From contig NW_005178998.1 of the NCBI RefSeq assembly GCF_000350225.1, positions 164,849 to 228,848 of the forward strand: DNA of 64,000 bases, given 5' to 3'. The position numbers and the translations under genes were made by a program. The stretch comes from Chondrus crispus. Its lineage: Eukaryota > Rhodophyta > Florideophyceae > Gigartinales > Gigartinaceae. The notes beneath the pieces are model-generated. The model saw only the letters and a program-made list of their open reading frames with translations, was not told where the DNA came from and made no database searches. Below are positions 1 through 11,300 of the stretch, one piece after another (within the stretch, counting starts at the first letter, position 1; every line of letters begins with the position of its first letter).

Positions 1-1973
1 ACTTCATCCAAATGTGATGGGGAGTCGTGTTAACTGGCAAAGCCCGTGAAGTAACTCGATTGCGTACATATACTGCAGTGGCAAGAGCCTCTGCCCAGAA
101 TCGTTTACTGACCTGTTTATGAGAAAGCATGGAACGGACAAGATCCATCAAGGTTCGATTCAAGCGTTCAGCAACATCGTTTTGTTCAGGTGTGTAGGCA
201 GTGGTGAGCTGGTGCTGTGTACCGTTTGAATCCAAATATGACTTGAATTCTGTCGACAAGTACTCTCCCCCTCGGTCAGTGCGAAGCACCTTCACTTTGC
301 GACCAGTGTGCGTTTGGGCAAACTGTTCATACAACTTGTATTTTGCAAAGGCCTCAGATTTATTTCGCATCGTGTACACAACAACCCAGTTCGAGTGATC
401 ATCTACAAATGTAATGAAGTATCTCGAACCACCAATAGACTGTACTTCGAGCGGACCGCAAACGTCGGAATGTACCAAGTCAAGGCAGTTCTGTGCTCGA
501 GACGATGATCGCTGTTTCGGGATTACTGATCGCGTTTCTTTGCCAAACACACACGCAGGACAAACGAGAGAGTGATTGTCAGACTTTCGATTCATTGCTC
601 TGATCACATCGCTTTGACGAACATTGATGCCACTTACCACATTATTGTGAATCATTGATGCGATTCCTTGTACGTTAACATGGGCCATTCGTTCATGTAG
701 CGTCTGCAAAGGTAACTACGTGAGCAGAGAAAGTTTCATTCATGACGTCAAGTATGAATAAATCCCCAACTTGACTAGCTGTGGCAACTAGAGTTGGTCC
801 TGCAGTAATGATGCATTTGTCATTTCCAAATGACACTTGCAACCCCTTTGAAACGATTTGGCTAACAGACAGAAGCGAGTATCCGAATTCAGGGACATGC
901 AAAACGTTGGACAATTTGCAAGGATGTTGACTACCATTGACGTTCAACATGAATTCTACCTCACCACGACCAGCGACATTGGCTCTAGCCTTCGTGCCCA
1001 TCTCGACTGATCCAGATTGCATCTGTTCATAAGTAACGAACAAAGAGCGATCAAATGTAATGTGGGCACTGCAACCGGAATCCACAAGCCATGACCCTGC
1101 GTTTACTGCCTTCCTTTCGCGAGAAGAAGTCGAAAGTAGGCATGTAAAGTCGCTTTCAGCAAAGGCAGCAGTAGAAGTTTCATCTCGAGATACGAATGCA
1201 CTTGGCTTCATGCCGGGGTTGCGGGACCGGAACCCGTCTGGCGGTGCTGGTCGGCGCCCATTCACATCCTTGCCCCAGCAACGCGCTGCAGTGTGTCCAT
1301 GTCGATTACAGTTCGTACATCTCATATCACGTCGAATAGGCATGCGATTGACAAGTGCAGGTGCGTGGGGTGAAGTAGTAGAAGCGGTCTTCATGCTCTC
1401 TCGTTGTCCCTCTTGCAGCAGACGACTCTTCACAAAATCGAGTCCAAACACTTTATCCTCATTGCCAAGTGCGTCTAGTGCAACAATCAAGTTATCAAAT
1501 CGTGGAGGCAAACCATTTAACACAGCCATTGCAATTTCTTTATCGTCAATCTCAACACTCATTGAATGCAATCTCGCAGCAAGTTGCTTCACACGATTGA
1601 TGAACACGAGCACTTTCTCGGATGGGAGCATGGATACAGTGTAAAAGTCGCGACGGGCGGCAAGTTTGTTGAGCAAAGTGTGACGCTCAAACACATTCAG
1701 AATCGCCTCCCATGTCTCTTTTGCACTGCTACACCCTCGCACATGTTGCAAGTAGTCATCAGAAAGCGTGAGTCCGATGACTGCCTTTGCTTTCGCATCA
1801 CCACGAATCCACTTCCTGCGATCATCTGAGGTCGCATTTTCCGATATATCATCAAAAACGTATTGATCGACATCTCGGAGAGCAAGCAGTAGCTGGATTT
1901 TCTGCTTCCAGATGTAGAAGTTAGATGCGGTCAGCTTCTCGATTCTGACCGATCCAGAGCTTTGGTCATCCAT
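1..1973 (-). pseudogene. copia Gag-protease-integrase polyprotein, frameshifted and cut by window edge
   Basis: Translation starts at the ATG ending at 1973 (protein begins MDDQSSG), eleven codons inside the longest open frame, and the same ATG serves the intact copies. Visible in order: a copia-type Gag domain, a CCHC zinc knuckle (CTNCNRHGHTAARC), the protease active site in WLVDSGCSAHIT, then the start of integrase. One extra A in the run at 708-710, compared with the intact copy at 55441-55446, shifts the frame just before the integrase HHCC region. The integrase sequence continues in another frame to base 1. Function is lost by the frameshift; the reverse transcriptase part is not in the window. 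Confidence 0.92.
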
Positions 1974-2019
1974 TTCGCCGAATGGATGTACCCTTCGAGT
2001 ATACAAGGTCTTCCGTCCC

Positions 2020-2069
2020 GGGATCCCAAGCCGTTAACCGATAGTCAACACAATGGCAAGCCCACCCGT
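2020..2069 (-). promoter_or_regulatory. conserved 50-bp copia leader block
   Basis: This 50-base block just upstream of gag is identical in all five copia copies here (2020-2069, 36186-36235, 38405-38454, 56754-56803, 59119-59168). That includes CopX, whose coding sequence differs strongly. It ends in the palindrome GGGATCCC. A role in RNA packaging, dimerisation, splicing or translation is possible but is inference. Confidence 0.7.
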
Positions 2070-3168
2070 ATAGGAAGTTTGTAGCGATTACTCGGAAACG
2101 TTCTTGGTGCTTGTTCCCGGCGGAGTGGAACAAGCGTATTCTTCTTAAAAATGCCTTAGGGCGCTACCCCTATATGTTGGCCAGTGCGGGTCTTTCGACT
2201 GTGAACTAAATCAAACGTGCCACGAGTAAGCACAACAACTTTGCCTGTAGACGAACCAGGACTTTTGGTTACTACCGCGAACGGTCCCTGCAACCTAAAT
2301 CGGCTTGTCCAAACTTGATACGGTACTGCCTCAAGGGTCTCCCATAACACAAGAATGAAACTGCCTTCGTCGTACTCGTGTGATTTGTTCACAATCACTC
2401 CTTGGGTCACCCTCTTCCGTGCAAACTTAATCAAGGTACGCGACCTTATACACGTATAGTGAGAGGTTCAGTGTTTAGGCACGTATTCTCTTCACCCAGG
2501 GGACCGAAGTCGTACCTATAGGGCTAATACCGAGAGCGTTACCCACACCGCCGACGCACCTCCCGAAGGCAGAGTGCGGATCGACTCGACCAGTACACTG
2601 TGATCCTCCCCGAGGATCAGTAATTTGTCTCTCGACGATTCTTGGTCGGACCCTCGCTCAAGTCAGATTTCCAATGGCACCAGCCTTTCACCAAGAGCGA
2701 GGGTATGTTCCACTGAGGATTTGGCAATGCGTTGGCCACTAGGGACTTTCTTCCTCCCGACTAGCGGAAGGCTCACCCACAGCTCACACAACGACTGCCA
2801 CGACAAAGCAAAAAAACTGAGAACTGACAGACCACTGAGGATTTGGCAGTGCGTTGGCCACTAGGGACTTTCTTCCTCCCGACTAGCGGAAGGCTCACCC
2901 ACAGCTCACACAACGACTGCCACGACAAAGCTGCAAGACCACAAAGTTGATTTCCAAAAACTGGGAACTGACGGACCACCAAACTGAAAAGTCGGCTGAA
3001 ACGGTGATGAAAACGACGGCGAAAACTGAAAAAACTGAAAAACTAAACTCGAAAGCGGAGACTGAAACTGATACCTTCTTCTTCTGCTTGACGAGCTGAA
3101 CAAACTGATACTTGAACGACGGTGAAACTCGAACTTGAACCAAAACGAAGACGACGATCAGCGTTGAA

Positions 3169-3182
3169 CTGGGCCCATAACC
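3169..3182 (-). promoter_or_regulatory. primer binding site, half initiator tRNA-Met (CopA-1)
   Basis: On the minus strand GGTTATGGGCCCAG follows the LTR end CTATA directly. It is complementary to the anticodon arm of initiator tRNA-Met, not its 3' end, which is the arrangement known from Drosophila copia. Confidence 0.85.
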
Positions 3183-3236
3183 TATAGAAAGGTCAGCGGG
3201 GCAGAGGGAAGAAGGATGGTTGAAGGTTGCTGGTGG

Positions 3237-4500
3237 TATTGAAAATGTGCGACCACATGCTGTTATCTGGAAAGGTCAAAATCGAGTGACACGTGTACAT
3301 GACTGCACGGTCCGGGCGCTCTTACCCATATCACGACATGACACGTGTAAAATCCCAGATTTTGGGGTTCCGGGGACGAAAGTGCCCTCTCGGAGGGTCA
3401 TGCAAATTTGCATAGTTTTGCCAAGTGGAACCTTGGCCCGTAGCACTATAGACTACACAGGAAATACTGCAATTCTATTGGCCCTCAGGTCTAATGCTGC
3501 AAATCTATTGGTCGAGCGTTGTCCACGTGTGCGTCATTGGCCTTGTGATGTACTTTAAATGGCCTGTATATGCCATAATTACGTTGTTTTGGGGGTTTCA
3601 AGTGGTTTGCCATGGTTGTAATGGGTAATTGCATGGGGCCCCCGGGCGGGACAAATTTATGCCGTGTACACATGTACACGTCGCCAGGTGGATTCGTGTA
3701 CGTACACATGTACACGCATCCAGGTGTATGCACATGAGGGTTTACAGTTTTACAGTGTCAGACTGTTTGCGATCCTGCGCGTGTCCGAGTACAGTACATG
3801 TGAATCAAAAGTACAACAAGTACTTGTCGCGAGAGGAATACAGTTGTGCGATTATTCTGTGTACGCGTCACGCTGTATGCGAGTCTTGCGTGAGCACGCG
3901 CCGTTGCACTGTGCTCTCGTCATGGTGCGCCGTTGGATGCAAGTTCATGACAGTACTCGTGTGATTTACATGTATTCTCATGTGAGTTGTGTAGAAAGTC
4001 TGGATGCACATTGTTATAACTTGCCATAATTGTCTGACAGTGCTTGGCGAAATTAGTAAGGTGAGAAACAAGGATACGTATGGCGATTGTGATATGAAAG
4101 ACGTTTGCGTTGTTGGAAATAGACAAGTGCCAAGTTGTTCGTTGCACAACAATGAAGTCTGGCATGACTGGATGCAGATTAGTAAGGTGTGAAACAGTTG
4201 CATGCATAGGGCCATGGTTTACAGTCATTTGGAATGTGTAGAAATAGTTGTGAGCTAATAGTTACGAATCGATTCGTAAGGTGGAAATCGAACAGTATGG
4301 TCGGGCCACAAGAGGACCGCGCTTGGTCGCGCATAGTAGAGTATGGTTTACTGGGAGTCGGAGTAGAGCGATAGTGTAGCACTCCAAGTGTATAAGTATC
4401 GCAGGAAAACGGCTTCAAAGTAAACCTCGGCACCAACTCCTTCACTCACACACATCAACCTGCCTTCCTTCTTTCCCTTGCCCCTTCGAACCTACCATTA
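3237..4500 (+). mobile_element. solo LTR-C inserted into LTR-A
   Basis: A 1264-bp insertion interrupts LTR-A and is flanked by the 5-bp duplication GGTGG (3232-3236 and 4501-4505). It ends CCTACCATTA, like the LTR preceding the primer site at 50842, and is related to the fragment at 44165-44326. Its start reads TATTG instead of TGTTG, probably a point mutation. It has a TATA box (TATAAG at 4391) and several CACGTG-type palindromes. No internal element sequence is present, so it is a solo LTR left by LTR-LTR recombination. Confidence 0.85.
4391..4396 (+). promoter_or_regulatory. TATA box of solo LTR-C
   Basis: TATAAG lies about 105 bp before the LTR end, the same relative place as in LTR-A and LTR-B. 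It is the likely core promoter of this LTR. Confidence 0.5.
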
Positions 4501-5136
4501 GGTGGTTGACGGGAAAAGAAGTTGATACCATTTTACTCTTGGTCGCCAACTATTGGCGCTACTTATACTCTTCGAACTACATACAATTCGAGCCATTAGG
4601 GCTGGTCACGTGACTCTCCTTCTTGCACTCGTTGATAATCAAGTGACTCTCCCTGTTGCGCTCTCGGTTGATAATCAAGTGACTCTCCTACTTCCACTCT
4701 CGGTTGATAATCAAATGACTCTCCTTCTTGCACTCTCGGTTGATAATACTTTGGGACCGTTTGAGAGTCAATAATATCTGAATGTACTGTACTGTAGATT
4801 ACAGATTTTACACTACGATTAATAACCACTGTGGCACATACGTCATACGTGTCACACACGTGTCAAATCGAGAAAAATGAAACATGTTCAGAATGTACTG
4901 TAAAGTGCCACGAGGTACATAACTTACACGTGTCAACACCAAAATTGAAACATGCTCGGAAATAATAGGAAAGTGCAACCGTGTACAAATATGACACGTG
5001 TCCACGTTGAAGACCAAACATCCTGAGAATGCTCTTGCAAGTATTTTAGGTTTCGTCGACGTACACGTGTAATATCTGTCCAGGCTTGTAGCTTAGCATG
5101 TGGTCGAAGATTTCCAACAGCGTCGCACACGTGTGC

Positions 5137-5638
5137 TGTCAGCCCCGACGGCTGACGGCATTACAGCGTGGGACAACCGGCGCTACAGTAAGTTACTACA
5201 GCATACCGGTACTGTAGTATTATGATAGACGCATTGCATACAATAAATACGAGCGCGACCGGCGGCGGGGTAGGAGGACAAGCACGGACTTGTCCACGAC
5301 CTACCGCCTAGGTCCGTCTTCCAGCTTAACTGACGAGCGCGATCCGCTTCCGCGCGCGTTAACCGGGACAAAGCGGGTAGGGGACAGCCGCGTACCCGAG
5401 CGAGCCTAGATCCGCCTCCGCCCGTCGGCGCTGGTACGTTACCCAGCACCGCTCCGGGGCGTCGAGGCGTAGATCGGCCCGCGCGTACGCTCGTCCCCGA
5501 CCGCCCCGCTCTACCACGGTACCAGGGCCCGCTTCTCTGTCCCGTTACCTGTGTGTTCTCCCCGTCTTCTCGCCCCTCGTGCGGGGTCTTCGTCGAGCTA
5601 AGTATACACCCCTCTCCGTTGGGGGGTGTTATACTACA
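5137..5638 (+). repeat. candidate 5' LTR of the gypsy element
   Basis: The stretch starts TGTCAGCC, with the 7-bp inverted repeat GTCAGCC/GGCTGAC at 5138-5156. It contains CAATAAAT (possible polyadenylation signal) and ends ACTACA, followed by TGGTCTCCCAACC, which could be a tRNA 3'-end primer site. With no second copy to compare, the borders are guesses. Confidence 0.4.
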
Positions 5639-5714
5639 GTGGTCTCCCAACCTAGAAGGCCACGCGATTATCGCGAGAAGAATATCGTTCGGATCCGCGT
5701 CCGCGCCCGTCGAA

Positions 5715-8300
5715 ATGGAAGAAGGAACCGCGAACTCGATTCAGACGGAACCGGCGAATATGGAGTGAACCGCGGGCCGCGCCTCCGAGTCAGGCGCGCT
5801 GCACGCCCCCTTCGGCGGCGCCGCCGCAGGTCCTACCGACCGCGAACCGTCGCCTGGGTTTTCAGAAGGACGCGCTCACGCGATGTATGACAGGATCGCG
5901 GAGTACATCGAGGACGTACGGACCTCGCTTCGAATTGACGTCTCGGACGCGGTATATTCGCGCTGTATGGCAGAGCTACACTCCCTTCGCGAAGGAAGAT
6001 TCGACCGCGTCTCCCAATCTTTGGAGAACCTCCGAGCGCTAGTCGACCAGCTACAGAGTCGGCTAGCGCTCGTCGAGGATTCGCGTCTCGATTCCCCTGT
6101 CGAGAACAGAGAAGGCCGCCCTGAGAGATCGGCCTCATCAAGACCACATGACGCACAACCCTTCTCGTCCGCGGAGCAAATACGCGCGTTTGCCCATATG
6201 GCCGCGGAACTCAACTCGACGCGGAGACGCCCTCGCGAGGTGGAACAGAACCCGACCAACGGGTCGCCCGGAGCCCCTACGAGAGGGCCCGGTGCCACTG
6301 TTCCCCCGATCGCGTCAGACGCGCCGGAGTTCCGACCGACTGGTGCTGGATCCAGTCGGTACGCGGATGGCCCAAGACCACCAATGGACGCGAATGTCGC
6401 GTCCGAAACCCAAGCCCTCCCGTATGTCGCCGGAGACATACGGGGGATGGGACGCGTACCGTACTCGGACGACCAGGACCGTGGAGGAGCCGCCCGCGGA
6501 TCAAGGGAACCGATTCTCTCTTTCGATCCTCGCTGGGGCGGCTACCAGCCGGTGGACCTCACCGCGCATCCCGGTCCGGTCGATATCCGAACGCTACCCG
6601 TCACCCCTTTCGGGACGTTGGGACCCGCGGCACCCGGGGTCGAGCCCGTCCATACCATGATACAGGAGTTCAGCGATGTCGCAAACTACCGCATGTATCG
6701 GTTGGACAATACGTCGAGGCTCGTTACCTCGGGAGACGCGGGACGGATCGCGAAGTACGTTCAGCGCTGTCGTGGGATTCGACCCACGATGCGCAGCTTC
6801 GACGGCACTGACGCGATTCAGTTACTACCGTTCTTGAAGGATATACGTATCACCTTCAACGGGCAACACCTAACCGAAGGTGTGGCCGTCCGCGTCTTCG
6901 CGCATTTTCTTGAACGCGACGCGGAAAGATTGTATACGAGTTATACCATGCGCGGGCTACGCGCTGGCCAGCTTCACGACGACATAAGCTGGCCTAGTCT
7001 CTTCAACCAGTTCATCAAACGCTACCTCACGGACGACGTGTTTGGTGAAGCGTATGATACAGTCGCGACCGCGCGACAGCAACCCCACGAGACGGAAAAC
7101 GCGTACGCGGATCGATTGGAGTCCGCCGCGTTCCGGTGCACCGCGGTGTTCACCGAACAAGCACTCGCGCATTATTTCGTGTGTGGACTAGCCCCGGCCA
7201 CCCGAGCCGCCGTGGCTGAGACGGTGCAACGACTGCCCGGATCGCAGAAGACAGACCTCTCAAGCATCCGCCGTATAGCGACGGCGGAGGGTACTACATT
7301 CCGCGCGCGTCGCGGCCTACCCCTGCCGGATCCGAAACCGGCAGGGAGAGCGGGTCGACCATCGAGGTCGAACGCGACAAGTTCACCCGCGACAGCCCTC
7401 CATATTGGAGAAGATGAGTGGCAGGCCGACCCTGTCCTCATCGCGCGAGGCATGGAGCAAAGGGGAGGTCGACCCCCCACACCGGCGTCAACGCGGTCGA
7501 CCGGAAGTTTCGCCACCGCGTTCGCGCATACTCCGCGCCTGCCAAGTGGTACGGACCACAGGGTGCAGGAGCTGGACATTTCGCGTCAAGGAGGGGATCG
7601 CATATCGGCAAGCGTCCCCAAGTTAACCGAAGTGGAGACGCGTCACGCGGCATCTTTCGCATCCACAGACGGTAGCGCGTACGTCTGTTGGCTATGCCGT
7701 ACGTACGGGCATGCCATGTACGCGTATCCCTTCCTGTCGCCCGAGCAACGGATGTTTACAACGTACAGGAATTACAAGTACCAGATGGAGACGCGTCCTG
7801 GGATGCGCAACCTCCTCCAGCAATCGGTTCGCGAGGACCGATTTCCTCGTTAAGGATACCCGAGTCGAGCGGGAGCGGGCGCCCGCTTCGCTCCCCGCGG
7901 TGGCGGGTACCGTCGTAATGAACTCGACCAACGCGGGAGACGCGACTTCCGTCAGGCAGACACGCGATATCCGCGTCAAGACGGAAGGGGAGACCGGGAC
8001 CGTTCCCGACTCTCGCCGGGGGTACAGAACGCGATAATGTACCTCTAGGACTGGGCAGAGGATACGCATGCCCTGCCCAGGGGGGGACGCGAAGGAGATC
8101 CGGCACCCGCGGCCCCGCAAATTCTACAACGCCGGGACGTGGTGAATTAGGGCCTCGAAGTATCCGAATACTTCGACCAAGCCGCGAGACCGAGACGGAC
8201 CACGCCCGCGCCCCCACTCGACGAGGGACGCGGAGGCGCGCCAGCTATCGGTAGCGACGCACTTAGCTCCGATAGCTCCGGTAGCTCAAAAAACGCGTAA
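5715..8300 (+). pseudogene. gypsy Gag (capsid-nucleocapsid), four premature stops
   Basis: One frame is coding-like from ATG 5715 to the terminator TAA at 8298-8300, interrupted only by TGA 5766, TAA 7851, TAG 8046 and TAG 8148. The longest uninterrupted part is 5883-7853 (656 aa). It contains a capsid-like helical region, then a zinc knuckle at 7686-7727 with spacing C-x2-C-x4-H-x4 but Tyr (TAT) in place of the last Cys, a one-base G-to-A change. After the stop at 7851 the frame encodes an Arg/Gly-rich stretch and then an acidic Ser-rich tail, as expected for a nucleocapsid C-terminus. The terminator lies directly after a slippery heptamer. Gag would package the element RNA; this copy cannot make a full one. 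Confidence 0.85.
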
Positions 8301-11300
8301 AGACGGTTACGTTCGCGCGGTCGCGTGAGCCGTCTTGTCCATATCCCATCGACCCGCCACCGCGAGCCCGACAAGAGCACGGGAGATATTTACCGATAAT
8401 ATCCCTCGCGCCCTCTTGCGAAGACGCCGAGACTCGCGTGATTCCGGAGCAGGAAATAAGGGACGTCGTGGCTTCCGTATGCCCGACGCCCGAGAAGAAG
8501 CCCCCAGGGCCCCCCGTGGGCTCTAAGCTGCGGGAGGACCGCGAACCGCGCAAGGACGCGACTTGTCGTGCGGACGTCAACGAACAACAGACGTCCCGCG
8601 ACCAAGGAAGAAGGACGCGTAAACGCGGAAAGAGCCGCCGCCGACGCCCCAGGCGAAACGATCTCGCGAATCGGACCGCACCGAAGGTTGTCGACGGCGT
8701 CATCTGCTTGATGACGTCGAAGATATATAATGCCCTCGGCTCGATAGCCACGGAGGGCAACGCGTTCAAGCCCCACACTATCGCCGTTGATACGTGCTCG
8801 GGATACAATCTGGTGAGAAAGGCCGACCTTCCTCCCGACTGGACGCGTTACGTAATACGCGACGCGCATCTGCCACGGCTGGCTGGCGCGAATAGCAACC
8901 CGCTCAAGCTTAGCACGGTTGTCCGGCTGGCCGTCCGGCTCCGGAACAGGACGTTCCGGGTTCCGTTCGTCGTCGCGGAGCAGCTCGCAGTTCCCGTTCT
9001 CCTTGGGACCGCGTTCATTGACGCGCACGTGCGTCGTATCGATGTCGACGCGCAGAAGCTCGACCTCCGTCAAGGTGGCTCCATTGCCATTGTCGACGGG
9101 AGGGGGGAGCCGTCTCCCCCGACCAGACGACAAGGCCGTCAGACGAGCCGAGCTGACGTACGCGAGGAAGCCGCGCAGGCGATCCGTATTGCCCGCTGGG
9201 TTACCATCCCCGCGATGTCACAAGCTCGCGTACTCGTAACGACCGCGGGGAAGGGGCTCGTCTTTTTGGAACCAAAGCCATCGCTTCAGCACCGCCTCGG
9301 TGTGAGGTTGACCAACGGCGTAGCCGAGGTCCTACCGCACCAGACCTTCGAGGCCGTCGTCGCGAATTTTTCGCGTTGCACAAGGCGGCTACCAAAGCAC
9401 ACCGTCGTTGGCTACGCGAAATGAAACCCCCTCGCGATCCTAACGCTGGAGCGCCGGGTCGCGGAGGAGATCGCGCACGCGCTACACCTGACCGACTTGA
9501 CCGATCAAGTCAGGGAGGTAGGAGTTGGCCGATCCAACTCCGATGACCAGACCACCGTGGGTGACGGACAGGTTGACACGGACGAACGGACACCTTTATA
9601 CCTCCCGACGACGGAGGGTACTGTACTCCCACAGAATAAGGGTCCCGAAAATCGACCGATGGATTGGGAAAAAGAGGTTGACTTGTCATACATCGAGATG
9701 CTCCGTAAGCACTCGAGTCTGTGGAGCGGTGCGCTCGGAACTATCCGAGCGACGGAGCACCGCATTACCCTCGAACCGGGTACGAAACTGATACGCTCGA
9801 TGCCCTACCGTAAGGGGCCCGCGATGCGCGAAATAGTCGCGAAGGAGGTCACCAAGATGTTGAACGCAGGGGTTTTCGAACCCGCGAGCACCGAGTGGGC
9901 GTCCCCGGTGGTGCTCGTACCGAAGAAAGACGGCTCTCTTCGGTTCTGTGTAGATTATCGGCGTCTCAACGCGAAGACTGCAGCGGATTCGTATCCGCTG
10001 CGGCGTGTGGACGACTGCATCGACTCGTTAGGAGATGCAGCCGTCTTTACGACGTTGGACTTCAATTCCGGTTATTGGCAGATCTCGGTCGCTCCGGAGG
10101 ACCGGGATAAGACAACCTTTACGACGCACATGGGCACGTTTCGCCACCTGCGAATGCCGTTCGGACTAAAAGGGGCACCGGCCACCTTCCAACGCGCCCT
10201 GGATATTATTCTCTCACGCGTTCGCTGGCAAATATGCCTCGTCTATCTCGATGACGTTATAGTGTTCTCGCGTACGCACGCGGAACATGCGAAGCATCTC
10301 AGCACTGTCTTGAGCTTGCTTGGGAGTGCCGGAATCTCCCCCAAGCTCAAGAAGTGTAGCTTCTTTCAGCCGAAGGTACACTACCGGGGGCACGTCATTT
10401 CCCCAGGTAAGTTAAGCGTGGCGGACACAGCGGCCGATGCCTTCAAGACGTTCACGTTCCCGAGGACACTTACGCAAGTGCGCTCGTTCCTCGGGGCGTG
10501 CAACGTATACCGCCGATTCGTTAAGGGGTTCGCGAAGATAGCGCGTCCTGTGACCTACATGACGCGCAAGGATGCGGATCCTGACTTCTACAACCCCATG
10601 GAGGCCCAATTGAACGCGTTCGAGAACCTCAAGAGGTGTATGATCGCTCCGCCGATCCTCGCGCTACCGCGGTACGGCCGTCCGTACATGATCGACACGG
10701 ACGCGAGTGCCTACCAGCTTGGCTGCACGCTGCTCCAAGAACACGACCAGCCAAACGACTGGCGCCCCGTAGGCTATTGGTCCTACTCGCTGAACGACAG
10801 CGAGCGCAACTACGGCGCCACGGAGCGCGAGTGCTTCGCCGTCGTGTGGGCCGTCCGCACACTACGGCCGTACGTAGAAGGAACGAAGTTCACCGTCCGA
10901 ACGGATCACGACGCCTTGAGGTGGCTCATGTCCCTCACAGAGAGTTCCGGAAGACTCACCCGGTGGCGGCTACGTCTGGCTGAATACGACTTCACCATTC
11001 AGTACCACCCCGGGCGCGTGCATCAGGTGCCCGATGCCCTGTCACGCCTCGTGACGCCTCGTGTCGCCGATGACCCTCGCCTCATCGTCGAGGTGGATGA
11101 CGACATTCCCACCTTCGACGGGGCCACGACCGTTCGAGACGTATCGAACGAGCTCGCGGACCACGTTTGTACCGCGAGCTGTGACCATCAGGCCGTCCAT
11201 GTCTTCGTGACGACACGGACCCAAGCCAGGTCAAGGACGAGGTCGCGCGTACGACCGCGCGACTAACCGCGAGGCGACGACGAATCCCCCGCTCTCCAAG

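Larger units (their letters stand above)
1..5119 (-). mobile_element. Ty1/copia LTR retrotransposon CopA-1, 3' part outside window
   Basis: The element reads leftward: 5' LTR at 3183-5119, primer site at 3169-3182, leader to about 1974, then the polyprotein running off the left edge. It matches the other CopA copies here almost base for base. The right end is the terminal TGTTGG (as read on the minus strand) at 5119, followed by GCGTC at 5120-5124, the expected target duplication; its partner lies outside the window. The leader contains a tandem duplication of about 122 bp (units start near 2711 and 2833). CopA-2 has only one unit there. The copy is dead: it has a frameshift in gag-pol and a foreign solo LTR inside its 5' LTR. 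Confidence 0.93.
3183..5119 (-). repeat. 5' LTR (type A) of CopA-1, interrupted by a solo LTR
   Basis: Read on the minus strand the LTR runs from TGTTGG at 5119 to CTATA at 3183. Without the inserted LTR-C and its duplicated target it is about 668 bp. It holds four units of the LTR-A 36-bp repeat (about 4618-4745) and lacks a 31-bp ACACGTGT-containing stretch present in the LTR at 57917-58759. Together these account for its shorter length. Confidence 0.9.

Noticed and set aside
9422..9424. UGA between protease and RT as a programmed readthrough site
   Set aside because: The gag-pol junction already has a frameshift signal; the UGA lies inside pol, and the element has five other premature stops.
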